Part shown: one piece after another, positions 37,581 through 49,334 of the stretch
Numbering within the stretch: position 1 is the first letter of the stretch
Layout: every line of letters starts with the position of its first letter
Assembly: GCF_030253575.1 (NCBI RefSeq)
Contig: NC_080563.1
Span: 38,671,501-38,735,500 of the forward strand
Direction of reading: 5' to 3'
From: Rhododendron vialii
Lineage: Eukaryota; Streptophyta; Magnoliopsida; Ericales; Ericaceae
DNA: 64,000 nucleotides
The notes under the pieces: model-generated
The model's database searches: none
The model's input: only the letters and a program-made list of their open reading frames with translations
Told to the model about the DNA's origin: nothing
Made by a program: the position numbers and the translations under genes

Positions 37581-39999
37581 ATGTTCACTTTTCTGTCGTT
37601 AATCCTTCTGGCTCAGGCCATATCCCCTGCCTCCTCGCATGGAAAAAACATATTCCTACTGGCCGGACAAAGCAACATGTCCGGCCGTGGAGGCGTGACC
37701 AACGGCACCTGGGACGGCGTCGTCCCGCCCGAATGTGGCCCCAACCCGTCGATACTCCGCCTAGCCGCAAACCTCACGTGGGTCCCCGCAACCGAGCCGC
37801 TCCACAAGGACATCGACGTGAACGTAACCGTTGGGGTCGGGCCCGGAATGTCGTTTGCCAATTCGGTGTTGGCCAACGACTCCAGCCTCGGCGTGGTAGG
37901 ACTGGTGCCTTGTGCCGTCGGTGGGACTCGTGGGACCAAGATCAGCCAGTGGGTTCGGGGGAGTATGTTGTATGAGCAACTGGTGAGGAGGGCTGGCGCC
38001 GCCGTGCGAGGCGGAGGGAAGATTCAGGCGATGCTGTGGTATCAAGGGGAGAGTAATACGGTGGACAAAGAGGATGCGGAGTTGTACAAGGGGAGATTGG
38101 AGAAGTTTTTTGTGGATCTTAGATCTGATTTGCAGTCTCCTTCGTTACCAATAATTCAGGTACCCTACCAGTATTTCCGCTACTTATAATTTTTTCTGTT
38201 GCTTCCAAAAATAATTTCGGCTACTTTTTTTTCCCGATGGTTAATGGTGTCCAAACTAGCTTACTTGCTCCCTGACTATTACTCTTTCCGGTTTGATCAA
38301 AGACAAGTCATCCACACCGGAATTAGAGGATTCACAAGAGAGTTGTCTCTTGCGACTTGGCCCAAGTAGTTGCTAAGTTTTAAACTCATGTCTTTGTTTA
38401 AACCTCATCTATGATGACACTTAGGCTCTGTTCTTTTGGACGTAACTTAAATCTGAAATTTTATTTTTATTTAAATTTTTTTTTGCATTTTTTAGTTTTG
38501 CGTCAAATTTTTTTGGGTTATTGATTTTTCTCGACAAGAGGAATCAGAAAAGTAAAAATTTTACACTTTTATCCAAGTATTTTGAGAAATAACCACTTTT
38601 TAGCGCAAAAATGTCAAAAGTGGTTATTTCTCAAAATACTTGGGTAAAAGTGCCAAAATTTTACTTTTCCGATTCCTCTCGTCGAAACAAATCAATAACC
38701 AAAAAAAATTTGACGCAAAATTAAGAAATACGAAAAAAAATTCAAATAAAAACAATTTTTAGATTGAAGTTAAGTTTAAGTTATGTCCAAAAGAACGGAG
38801 CTTTAAAGCTACCTCTTGGCCCCTGGGGGTTATTTCGGCTACTTTACACTGTTGATTGCTCGAGATGTTTTTATTGTTCAATCTTTTTAGTTCCCTTTTT
38901 CGATGGAAAAAATATATATTTCTGGTACATGTGGGGTATAAAACATGGACGCGTGGGGTAAGAATGGAAAATTTTACTTTGTTAATTAGTGTTCAGTGGT
39001 TTTATTGAAAATCTGTAACTAGGGGTGGGGCACCCCATACATGAGAGAATATGCAGGCATTCGCCAGGTTTTTCTTCGTTTATTTAAAGTCGCCTGGAAG
39101 AGATTACCAAGAAAATGTGTAGAAGTTGAAATTTAAGGACATACTTTTTTTTTTTTTACTGAAAAACTCTTGCGGAGGTTTATCACGTAATCATGTGTGT
39201 GCACCGCTTCAAACAAACCGAGCCGCAAGCGAGCAGCTCAGGGCGTGTCTTGTTAATCGCATGGCTCAAGCTCGAGTTTTAGGCTTGTGTAATAAACAAG
39301 CCAAACTTAAAAAAACTCGGCTCGTTTGTATAGGCTCAACTCGTTTACAAATGAGCCGAATTCAAACTCAAGTTTTAGGCTATTTTGCACCCATAGGTAA
39401 CTGTGTCACTTTATGTATATGTACCCTGTCTAATGCCGAAGTATGGACGGAGCTATGCATTAGCAAGTGAGGTCACTTCACCATAGAGATTTTAAAAATT
39501 TGCTAGAGGTGCTATAATCACGTTCTATCCCATAAATATTGCTCAATATCCTCGAAGAACATTTTGAAATTCTAATTTTTGCCTCGTGTCACAACAAAGT
39601 GTGCATGGCTCTAAGTAATTGAGAGTATAGACCCAATTCTGGCTTTGTCCCTATCTAAGGAATGAGTCCCTGAGAGCTTAAAAAAATAAACTTTTGTTTG
39701 TGTTACGTTATTCAAATTGACCATGTTATTGTTGTTTTTGGTAGGTGGCAATAGCATCGGCTCAAGGCCCATTTATTGAGAAAGTAAGAGAAGCACAACT
39801 GAGATTAGACCTTGCAAATGTCAAATGTGTTGACGCCAAGGGACTAGAGCTTGGACCAGACCATTTGCACCTGACCACTTCAGCACAGGTTCAACTCGGG
39901 GAGATGTTGGCCGGTTCATTCCTCCGGCCCCGGCCCAGACCCCTCAAGAATAATGCCCCCTCCAGGTTTCCTAATTACGTTGGAGGCCTTCTCCACTAG
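37581..39999 (+). CDS. SASA-domain carbohydrate esterase, copy D
   Basis: Exons 37581-38159 and 39745-39999 encode 277 residues. The organisation is as in copy C: signal peptide, AGQSNMSG (Ser31), a PCAVGGT block, WYQGES, then DHLHLTT in exon 2 (Asp232, His235) and the same long basic C-terminus. Two oddities: a 9-bp duplication makes the GGT block read GGTRGTKISQW, adding three residues next to a conserved loop, and the usual GESD is GESN. The first may alter the active-site rim; whether activity survives is unknown. An in-frame ATG at 37545 exists upstream, but 37581 matches the paralogues. The 1585-bp intron contains a hairpin Tourist MITE (absent from C) and the shared hAT derivative. Confidence 0.92.
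38423..38803. mobile_element. Hairpin Tourist MITE in the copy D intron
   Basis: Almost the whole 380 bp is an inverted repeat: the left arm starts GGCTCTGTTCTTTTGGACGT and the right arm ends ATGTCCAAAAGAACGGAGC, meeting at a palindromic centre (GTGGTTATTTCTCAAAATAC and its complement). TTA flanks it. The matching place in copy C's intron (about 35540) lacks it. It would form a long RNA hairpin if transcribed with the intron. Confidence 0.88.
39195..39402. mobile_element. AGCTCG-rich hAT-type derivative in the copy D intron
   Basis: Orthologous in position and sequence to the element at 35950-36205 (shared AAACAAACCGAGCCGCA and AGCTCGAGTTTTAGGCTTGT). It is shorter through internal differences. 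Confidence 0.6.
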
Positions 40000-40756
40000 C
40001 CCCCACCCCAAATTTAGTTCTTTAATTGTTATTTTTTAATTTATTTTGAACATTAACAAATTCATTATTAATAACAAGGTCACGTACAATCCACTATAAG
40101 CAGTTATTACAATGACAAGAGTAAAAGCCTTGTGCACCCCGACTACATCGTAATATAAAAAACAAATGACGTGGAAAACAAAGGATACACCGTGTCAGAT
40201 ATGCGGACGCAAAACTTAGATAAGCGCAGTTGGAATAGTGGTTACACCAACGATGAGCTTTCCAACAAAAACCGATCGATAACCATTTGATTGTTATAGG
40301 TAAAAATTGAAATTCTTACACCATTTGACGAATTTTGATTAATCACGTTTGGAGTGGGGGCAAAAAGATATTGCGTGTCAAATGAGAAGATTTTTTGGTC
40401 CAATAAATCATGGCTAATCTCTCTCTTAAATCTCACATTGACTTTGGTTCCGAAAATTTGCTTACTTGTTTCACACTTCTTTGAGCAGGTTGTCAAAAGG
40501 TCTTACAAGTTTAATTAATTTCCCAGTTAAGCTTCCCTTCATACCCTAATCCTATATAGTATTTTTTAAACTCTTAACCTCTAAAATTTGGCTATCATTT
40601 TGGGTCCACAATGATACTCTAATTCGTTCACCAAAAACAAGATCTCGATCTGTAACATATAATGATCTTATTTCATTTTACGAAGTGGATAGTGAAAATA
40701 ATTCTCAACTTATATCGTGTATTTAAAAGGTTAGTTCATTGTTGTTAATGTGCGAT
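40000..40756. other. Spacer after copy D
   Basis: The first 290 bp resembles the spacer after copy C. Beyond that no gene or element end was recognised. Confidence 0.5.
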
Positions 40757-40986
40757 CAGAGCCAGTCCTAACTTTTTGGGAGCTTAAAGCGAAAATTAAA
40801 AATATGGCCTCTTTTGTTGGACTATAATATAAGGGATTAAAAAGTATGAGGGATCCTTACAATTCAGAGCCGGCCCCGGGATAAAAAAAGTAGGAGGGGC
40901 CCTTACAATTCAAAGCCGGCCCTGAGTGGACACTAAAGGACCATGTTCAAGGTCGAAACACTTGCTTTAGCTCAGGACCGGCTCTG
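40757..40986. mobile_element. hAT-type MITE with perfect 8-bp target duplication
   Basis: TGTGCGAT flanks both ends (40749-40756 and 40987-40994). Terminal repeats are CAGAGCCAGTCCT and AGGACCGGCTCTG. Inside, a TTACAATTCAGAGCCGGCCC-type block occurs twice, suggesting an internal duplication or nested copy. It is 230 bp and non-coding. Confidence 0.9.
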
Positions 40987-41515
40987 TGTGCGATCAAGTT
41001 CGATCAATTTTTAGCTCAAGGCAACACGTGTGAGTACTCATCCTAGGGAAAAAGTTCAAGAGTGTCTTCCACACTTTTCATCTAACAAGGGAAACTTAAA
41101 AGAACACTTGTTTTACCTCAGAGCTAATTATGTGTGCGATCAAGTTCAATCAATTTTTTAATAGACTTTTCTTTGCGGGAACTCCAAGATAAATTATTTG
41201 TATCATTCCTCAGAACGTTAGACACCGCTCATTTGTCAAGAAATTAATTCAGAAAATAATTGTGGCAAAAAATTGAGTGTAGTGAAGGAAAGAAAAAGAG
41301 CTGTACTTTTCTTTGTGCGTTCATTTGATAAAAGGAATTTTTGATAAAGCTTAATAATAATAGTTCAGTTGTAAAAACAAGAATCCTGCAAAATCTAGTC
41401 TATTTTTTGCGGGACAAAACATGTGTGAGTATTGATCCTAGGGAAAATGTTCAAGAGTGTGTCCTCCACAGTTTTCTTGTTAACTACTAAACATGTTATA
41501 AAATAGGGAAAAAAT

Positions 41516-42041
41516 AAATTCTATCCACCGTTGGTTACTATAATAAAATAAATAAATATGAACGACAGTGACAAAACAGTTGTCACTGAGCTATCACTAA
41601 AAGTGCGTAAGTGACAGTTTTTCTCCTATAGTGAAAACCTCATTTTTCAACCACCGCCTATTGTGGACCCCATCAAGCGTTTATTGTTACGATCTGAACC
41701 GTTCAGATCGTAAGATCCGCAAGAGTAGTTTAATTTTGTTGTGCGGGGCTTACAAGATGAACAGCTTGATCAGACATCGATAAGGATATCAAAATTTAAA
41801 TTTTGGTTTATAAAATGGACAGTCTGAATCTGTCAATACTTATAAAAATAAATTGTCCATTTTATAAAAACAAAATTGAATTTCTGATATACTTATCGAT
41901 ACCCGATCAAGTTTTTTTTTTTGGCCTAGATACATAGTATGTGGGGATTACAAGACGAACAGTTCAAATCAACAATAATAGGACCCCAAAAAGCGATGGT
42001 AGAAACGTGAAGTTTTCCACCGACGGTGAAAAGAATTTAAT
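41516..42041. mobile_element. Long fold-back element upstream of copy E
   Basis: The left half (AAATTCTATCCACCGTTGG, then GATCTGAACCGTTCAGATCG, then TATCGATAAGG-type blocks) is complementary to the right half over roughly 250 bp per arm, imperfectly. The best part is a stem of about 58 bp (41762-41820 with 41850-41911). No transposase. A partial copy (from 41691 onward) lies at 46361-46705 because the tandem duplication broke inside this element. Confidence 0.72.
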
Positions 42042-42099
42042 CTCGAGATAAGCTAAACGGGCGTTAGTGTTATGGGCTTTCTGCCGAATCGCCATCCCC

Positions 42100-42579
42100 A
42101 ACCACATAATCATTTGGCCAATCATTTTTATCTACCTTGTATTCAGAACATGAAAAGCTTATCCAAAAGTGAAAAAGAGTGAATATTAGTTCGGAGTTCT
42201 ACCCCTTTTTGGCAAACTCTGCTTTTCTCCCATTCAAACCAAATCTTCGTTTTAAAAAGAACAAATTAACAATGCCACCTGCACAGATTTGAACAAAGTC
42301 GACGTGCTAAAAGTCGTTTGATGCTCGTGAGCCCATCTAAACAATGACGGACCCACCACCCACGTGAATCGAACTTTGCTTCAGACATATTTGTGTCCAA
42401 ATCTATAAAGATAAGTTCGCACGTATAAATCCATCTAGTTAGTTTCGTGTTAGTAGTATATTACTTACAAATGCTTCCAACCCACCAAACGTTTATGGAT
42501 ATTGTTATTCAAATCACTTGCATAGGAGAGCACATATAACTATTTATAAACCAATGTAAATTTCACATTTTCACTATCA
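42100..42579 (+). promoter_or_regulatory. Upstream region and TATA box of copy E
   Basis: TTTATAAACC at about 42542-42551 is a good TATA candidate. Expected transcription start about 30 bp later lies within a few bases of the first ATG (42580), so the second in-frame ATG at 42589, which also matches the start of copy G, may be the one used. The region is nearly identical to 46770-47245 upstream of F. Confidence 0.6.
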
Positions 42580-44204
42580 ATGCTAGCAATGCTCACTCTT
42601 CTTTTCTTGACGCTTCTGGCTCACGCCCAGCTAGTGCTCCCTACCTCTCTACAGCCCAGCAGCATCTTCCTCCTCGCCGGACAGAGCAACATGTCCGGCC
42701 GAGGAGGCATAACAATGAACAACACCTGGGACGGCATCGTCCCGCCCGAATGTAGGCCCAACCGAAACATCCTCCGACTCACGGCAGCCCTCGCGTGGGT
42801 TCCCGCGACCGAGCCACTCCACAAGGACATCAACGTGTACGCAACCGCCGGGGTGGGGCCCGGGATGTCGTTTGCCAATTCGGTGCTGGCGCGCGACTCA
42901 AGGCTCGGCGTGGTGGGATTGGTTCCCTGTGCGGTCGGCGGGACCGCGATTGGCCAGTGGGGTCGGGGCAGTTTTTTATACGGCCAGTTGGTGAGGAGGG
43001 CTAGCGCCGCCGTGCGAGGCGGAGGGAAGATCAAGGGGATGTTGTGGTATCAGGGGGAGAGTGATACGGTGAGTTTAGAGGCTGCTGAGTCGTATAATGG
43101 GAGATTGGAGAAGTTTTTTGTGGATGTGCGGTCCGATTTGAAGCTTCCATTGCTTCCAATTATTCAGGTAAATTCTTGAAAAGCCATTGATGTTTTCTTA
43201 AGAGCCATGACAGGTGCACAAATGTACGCGTTCATATCCGCATATAAATGTGTTTGAAATTGTTCGATGCGATGTCATTTCCCTTGCACTTACCATAAAA
43301 AAAGGTCATTCCCTTGCCCTTCTTTCCCCGTTTGGTTGGTTATAATACTCAACTTTCCAAAAATAATAATAATACTAATAAAATTTAGTCGCGAACGTAA
43401 TTTTTTACTTTTTCGATTCTCCTCGTCAAGATGAACCAATAATTTATAAAAAAAATTGACTCAAAAATAACAAATAAACAATTTGAAGAAAATAATAATA
43501 ATATAATAATAATAATAATCTATACGGATTATTAAGGCAACTTAACTAGGCCTGAAACTGGATTCAAAGAGCATTAATGGTTTTAACCCATTAAATTCAG
43601 CAAAAAAGTATCCAATTTGTATCAGTACTTGGGAGTATGTATATATGTTGTGTTGCCGTTCCTTCCTTTTTTTTCTTTTTTGTTTAGTATTGTACGTGTT
43701 GTGTTGACTGTTGTTCAATCATTGCGTGCTTTTTTACACTTACGTTGTGTAAAACACGTTTGAATGACTCGGATGGATTGCTGGTACCACATGGATTATA
43801 CCCAATTTGCACCCAAAATTTCTCGAAGAAGCGAATTCACGTCACATCAATTGGGCACGATACAAAAATTAAATGAATTAGGACCCACTTTAAATCTTAA
43901 GCCCGTAAGTGATGATCTGTCTAACAACGTATAAAGGTAACCCATTAGTAATTATGTTTATCCGATACGGGACTTAACATTCACACATGTTTTGATGGTT
44001 ACGCAGGTGGCATTAGCATCAGGACTAGGACCTTTCATTGAGAAAGTGAGAGAAGCTCAGTTGGGATTGAACCTAACAAATGTGGAATGTGTTGATGCAA
44101 AGGGGCTGCAGCTGGAACCAGATTATGTGCATCTAACCACTCAAGCTGAGGTTCAACTTGGAAAGATGTTGGCCAATTCATTCCTCCATACTGAACCCGT
44201 TTAA
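42580..44204 (+). CDS. SASA-domain carbohydrate esterase, copy E
   Basis: Exons 42580-43167 and 44007-44204 encode 261 residues (258 if ATG 42589 is used). A hydrophobic signal peptide is followed by LLAGQSNMSGRGG (Ser36), VVGLVPCAVGGT, LWYQGESDT, and in exon 2 DYVHLTT (Asp235, His238). Compared with A, C and D there is a three-residue MNN-type insertion after the nucleophile block, shared with F and, as RNN, with G. The C-terminus is short, ending FLHTEPV. The 839-bp phase-0 intron contains an AAT microsatellite at about 43490-43520. Very similar to F; the two arose by the tandem duplication described in the findings. Predicted secreted sugar deacetylase, substrate unknown. Confidence 0.93.
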
Positions 44205-44689
44205 GTACTTGAAATTATTAGTGGATAGTTGAAAGAATATAGGACTTTATGAGAGTGAATAAATTAATTTACTGGTTATTAGGAAATTAAAAACATTGGC
44301 TAATATTGGGTGTCGTATGAGAATATTTTAATTACCATCGCTTAATATTGACGGCAAAATGTTGCCCCTCGTGTTAATCTAACTTATACTAATTATATAC
44401 TAGTAACATCCTATCCTCTGGGAAAAAAAAATTTGGGTCATGAATATATTGTGAGAAATTTATTGTATTCTTTGAGATAGTTACGGAAGCAAATTCAAAC
44501 ACTTTTAAAACCATTTTTTTTATTGGAAAAAAATTACTTTATTACTCAACAAGGGTACATCGAGGGAAAAAAAATAAAAGGAAGAGGAAAAAAATCTGCC
44601 TTATCATGTTGCTACATAACCCTTTTAAAACCCAGTTATTATTCAGATAATTAAAATTTTACTGTAAAAGATTTTATGTATGTACGAAT

Positions 44690-45235
44690 GAGTTAGTCAG
44701 GACTTTAAGGATTCTTAAGGTGGAAAAACTCGGGATGAGAGTGCCCTTAGTCAAAACTTTGAGGAATCCTAAGGTGGAAAAATCCGGGTTGAGAGAGCCC
44801 ATGAGTACTAGTGATGAAGAGGCAAGGTGAGTGATGATATAAAGAAAGTTGTGATAGAAACAGTTGAAACGAGGCAACGAAAGCGAGGAGTTTGACTTAT
44901 ATGAGTGATTGGCGGATACTAGTGAAGCTTAGGCTACCTGTCAAGAGCGAGTATCCCACAAGGCCTAGATCTTAATTATGATTCTGATACCATGTAAAAA
45001 GAGATAATTGACCTGAATTTGACAAGAAGCTCGTTTTCATGATGTGTTTAAACCATAATCCTAGAATGCTTTTATATAGACTACAAGACTTAGTGACCTA
45101 GAAATCTAACCATATAAGGAAAACATTCATGAAAACATGAATAATAACTTAGACTAAACAAGAAACCTAATAATAAAATCCAAATTAAATTTATGTCCAA
45201 GTCTGTAAACATAGGTTTGGACACCTAAAATGTCC
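44690..45235 (-). mobile_element. LTR retrotransposon fossil, 5' fragment
   Basis: On the minus strand an LTR-like stretch (about 45230 down to 44990) is followed by a Copia-type primer-binding site (TGGTATCAGAATC, about 44978-44990), a short leader and the beginning of a gag-like region. Within the leader-to-gag part a 54-bp unit is tandemly repeated. The rest of the element is missing. Its duplicate is at about 49335-49865. Confidence 0.6.
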
Positions 45236-45314
45236 ATTCTAATTAATTTCGTGTAAGTTACAGATGCCTCCCACCTTCCAAACAACGTTCATGCATGATT
45301 TTTGTTATTTAAAT

Positions 45315-46069
45315 TAGGGCTGCTCAAAAAATCCGGTGAACCGTGAAACCGGTCCGGACCGAACCGATCCGTACCTTTTGGATTTTGTCCGTGGATTAAT
45401 GGTTCAGACACGGATTGAAAAATTAGAAAACCGTGACTCGCAGTTCGGTCTACGGATTTTCATTACGAAACCGTGGATTAATCGAACCGGACCGTGAGAT
45501 ATTTATTTTATATAAATAATATATATGTGTGCATTAATATAATAAATTGTTAGTAGTGTTAACACTTTTTTCCACCAATTTTAGTATTTTATCTTAATAA
45601 TGGGATATAGTGTAGATGTACATAAAATATAGGGAGTTAATTGTAGTTTTTTCATATAAATTACGGTTAACCCTAGTTGAGTTTCAATAATTCGTTTCTT
45701 TTCCGGTTCTTTTATGTTATGTAATGTAATGTACTACAATGATACAATCCTATTAGTGTTTTAGATTCTTTTGAATTTGATTTCTGAAGTAAGCCTTTGG
45801 TAATTTATGTAACAAGTACTTTATGGTGGTGTTAAACTTAATTCTGAATGTAACCTTCTTCCTTTTTATTATGGGATATATGCTTGAACTTTATTTTTGC
45901 TAAAATCCGTGGACAAAACCGTAACCGATCCGCGAATCACGGATCGGATTGGAACCGGACCGTTGGACTTTTGGTCCGAACACGGATTTCATTTTGTAAA
46001 AATCATGACTAGCAGTTCGGTCTTCGGATTCTTAGAAATCCGAACCAAACCGGACCGCGAGCAGCCCTA
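45315..46069. mobile_element. hAT-type MITE in the first duplicated unit
   Basis: Termini are TAGGGCTGCTCAAAAAATCC and GGACCGCGAGCAGCCCTA. The 8-bp target duplications are ATTTAAAT (45307-45314) and ATTTGAAT (46070-46077), one mismatch. Subterminal zones are rich in CCGGACCG and CCGTGA motifs. It is non-coding, 755 bp. The paralogous site near 49973 is empty and carries a single ATTTAAAT. Confidence 0.92.
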
Positions 46070-46079
46070 ATTTGAATCA

Positions 46080-46359
46080 CTGACACAAGACAAGAGTATA
46101 TCTATTAAAAAGGTCGGTCCCCTCATACAAAAGTTGACATAAATTTTGATACGAAATTAATTAGAGTACTACACAAATGATCGGAGTCGTTCAATTCGTT
46201 TAAAAATAAAATTTTAAAAGTTCTTTTAGAAAAATCAACTCATTCCGATATTAGTAAGAGTTTGATCAATTCATTATAAAAACCAATATACAGTTCACAT
46301 TTGCACTATCCATCCCCATAATTGATGCTCTAATCTAAGCCACAAAAAAAGTAATGCTC
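46080..46359 (+). promoter_or_regulatory. Orphan copy of the copy G promoter and start codon
   Basis: The sequence matches the region upstream of gene G (about 49985-50263), including AATTGATGCTCTAATCTAAG and the first bases of G's coding region (ATGCTC at 46354). It then switches to fold-back DNA matching 41691 onward. It retains TTATAAAAACC where G itself has TTTTAAAAACC. No gene follows, so it is a duplication relic. Confidence 0.85.
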
Positions 46360-46360
46360 T

Positions 46361-47245
46361 AATCTGAACCGTTCAAATCGTAAGATCCACAATAGTAGTT
46401 TTGTCATGTGGGACTTACAAGATGAATAGCTTGATTGGAGATTGATAAGGATATCAAAATTTAAATTCTGGTTTATAAAATGGACAATCTGAATTTGTCA
46501 ATACTTATAAAAATAAACTGTCCATTTTATAAAACAAATTTGAATTTCTGATATACTTATCGATACCCGATCAAGTTTTTTTTTGCTTAGATACATAGTA
46601 TGTGAGGCTTACAAGACGAGCAGTTCAAATCAACAATAAACACATAATAGGGCCCCATAAAGCGATGGTAGAAACGTGGAATTTTTCACAAACGGTGAAA
46701 AGAATTTAATCTCGAGAAAAGCTAAACGGGCGTTAGTGTTATGGGCTTTCTGCCAAATTCCCATCCCCAACCGCATAATCATTTGGCCAATCATTTATAT
46801 TTACCTTGTATTCAGAACATGATAAGCTTATCCAAGAGTGACAAAGAGTGAATATAGTTCGGAGTTCAACCCCTTTTTGGCAAACTCTGCTTTTCTCCTA
46901 TTCAAAACAAATCTTCGTTTTAAAAAGAACAAATTAACAATGCTACCTGCACAGATTTGAACAAAGTCGACGTGTTAAAAGTCGTTTTGATGCTCGTGAG
47001 CCCATCAAAACAATGACGGATCCGTCACCCACGTGAATCGAACTTTGTTTAAGACATATTTGTGTCCAAATCTATAAAGATAAGTTCCGACATATAAATC
47101 CATCTAGTTAGTTTCGTGTAGTAGTATATTACTTACAAATGCTTCCAACCCACCAAACGTTTATGGATATTGTTATTCAAATCACTGGCATAGGAGCACA
47201 TATATCTATTTATAAACCAATGTAAATTTCACATTTTCACTATCA
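46361..47245 (+). promoter_or_regulatory. Upstream region and TATA box of copy F
   Basis: A copy of 41691-42579, including the right half of the fold-back element and the TTTATAAACC TATA candidate at about 47208-47217. As in E, the TATA box is so close that ATG 47255 may be preferred over 47246. Confidence 0.65.
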
Positions 47246-48302
47246 ATGCTAGCAATGCTCACTCTTCTTTTCTTGACGCTTCTGGCTCACGCCCAGCTAG
47301 TACTCCCTACCTCTCTACAGCCCAGCAGCATCTTCCTCCTCGCCGGACAGAGCAACATGTCCGGCCGAGGAGGCGTAGCGATGAACAACACCTGGGACGG
47401 CTTCGTCCCGCCCGAATGCAGGCCCAACCGAAACATCCTCCGACTCACCTCAGCCCTCGCGTGGGTTCCCGCGACCGAGCCGCTCCACAAGGACATCGAC
47501 GTGTACGCAACGGTCGGGGTGGGGCCCGGGATGTCGTTTGCCAATTCGGTGCTGGCGCGCGACTCGGGGCTCGGCGTGGTGGGATTGGTTCCCTGTGCGG
47601 TTGGCGGGACCGCGATTGGCCAGTGGGGTCGGGGCAGTTTTTTATACGGCCAGTTGGTGAGGAGGGCTAGCGCCGCAGTGCAAGGCGGAGGGAAGATCAA
47701 GGGGATGTTGTGGTATCAGGGGGAGAGCGACACGGGGAGTTTAGAGGCAGCTGAGCTGTATAAAGGGAGATTGGAGAAGTTTTTCGTGGATGTGCGGTCC
47801 GATTTGAAGCTTCCATTGCTTCCAATTATTCAGGTAAATTCTTGAAAAGCCATTGTAAGAGCCATATATGATAGGTGCACAAATGTATGCGTTCATATCC
47901 GGACGTATATGTTTTTGAAATTGTATGATTTGAGGTCATTTCTCTTGCACTTACCAAAAAAAAAAAGGTCATTCCCTTGCCCTTCTTTCCCCTCGTTTGG
48001 TTGGTTATAATAATCAACTTTCCAAAAAAAATAAATAAATAAAATTTAGTCATGAAGGTATTTTTTTACTGAAAAGATGAGATGAACTAATAATTTACAC
48101 AAAAAATTGACTCAAAAATTTTAAAAAAAAATTGAAGAAAATAATAATAATAATAATCTACACGGATTGTTAAGGCAACTTAACTAGGCCTGAAACTGGA
48201 TTCAAAGAGCAATGGTATTTTAACCCATTAAATTCTCCAAAAAAGTATCTCATTAAAGTATCAGTACGTGGGAGTATGTATGTTGTTGGTTTTTTTTTTT
48301 TT

Positions 48303-48346
<44 letters not shown>

Positions 48347-48878
48347 GTGTGTTTGGAAGTATTGTGTTGTGTTGACTGTTGATCAATCATTGTGTGTTTA
48401 ACACTTACGTTGTGTAAAACACGTTTTGACAGCTCGGATGGGCTACTGAGTACCACGTGGATTATACCCAATTTGCACCCAAAATTTCTCAAAGAAACGA
48501 ATTCACATCACATCAATTGGGCACGATACAAAAATTAAATGAATTAGGTCCCATGCACTTTAAATCTTAAGCTCGTAATTAAGTGATGATCTGTCTGACA
48601 ACATATAAAGTTAACCCATTAGTGATTATGTTTATTTGACACAGGACTTAACATTCACACATGTTTTGATGGGTATGCAGGTGGCATTAGCATCAGCACT
48701 AGGACCTTCCATTGAGAAAGTGAGAGAAGCTCAGTTGGGATTGAACCTAACAAATGTGGAATGTGTTGATGCAAAGGGGCTGCAGCTGGAACCAGATCAT
48801 GTGCATCTAACCACTCAAGCTGAGGTTCAACTTGGAAAGATGTTGGCCGATTCGTTTCTCCATACTGAACCCGTTTAA
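47246..48878 (+). CDS. SASA-domain carbohydrate esterase, copy F
   Basis: Exons 47246-47833 and 48681-48878 encode 261 residues. The protein differs from E at only a small number of positions and keeps all blocks: AGQSNMSG (Ser36), VPCAVGGT, LWYQGESDT, and DHVHLTT in exon 2 (Asp235, His238). Signal peptide and C-terminal FLHTEPV are as in E. The 847-bp intron matches E's but has a T23G32 tract where E has an ordinary T-rich stretch. Upstream and downstream DNA is also duplicated from the E unit, so E and F probably share regulation, apart from the hAT insertion downstream of E only. Confidence 0.93.
48290..48344. repeat. T23-G32 homopolymer tract in the copy F intron
   Basis: A run of 23 T is followed directly by 32 G. 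The paralogous place in copy E (about 43665-43690) has only a short T-rich run and no G run. Either a slippage product or a sequencing or assembly artefact. Confidence 0.95.
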
Positions 48879-49334
48879 GTACTTGAAATTATTAATGGAT
48901 AGTTGAAAGAATATAGGGACTTTATGAGAGCGAATAAATTAATTTACTGGTTATTAGGAAATTAAAAACATTGGCTAAAGGGTGTCGTATGATAATATTT
49001 TAATTACCATCGCTTAATATTGACGGCAAAATGTTCTCCCTCGTGTTAATCTAAATTTTACTAATTACATACTAGTAACATCCTATCGTCTAGGGGGGGA
49101 AAATTGGGTCATGAATATATTGTGAGAAATTTATTGTATTCTTTGAGACAGTTACGGGAGCAAATACGCTTTTAAAACCATGTTTTTTTTATCGGAAAAA
49201 AATTACTTTATTACTCAACAAGGATACATCAAGGGAAAAAAAAAAAAGGAAGAGGAAAAAAATCTGCCTCATCATGTTGCTACATAACCCTTTTAAAACC
49301 AGGTTATTATTCAAATAATTAAAATTTTAAAAGA

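Noticed and set aside
48253-48492. Poly-Pro/poly-Lys open frame on the minus strand
   Set aside because: It is the translation of the T23-G32 tract.
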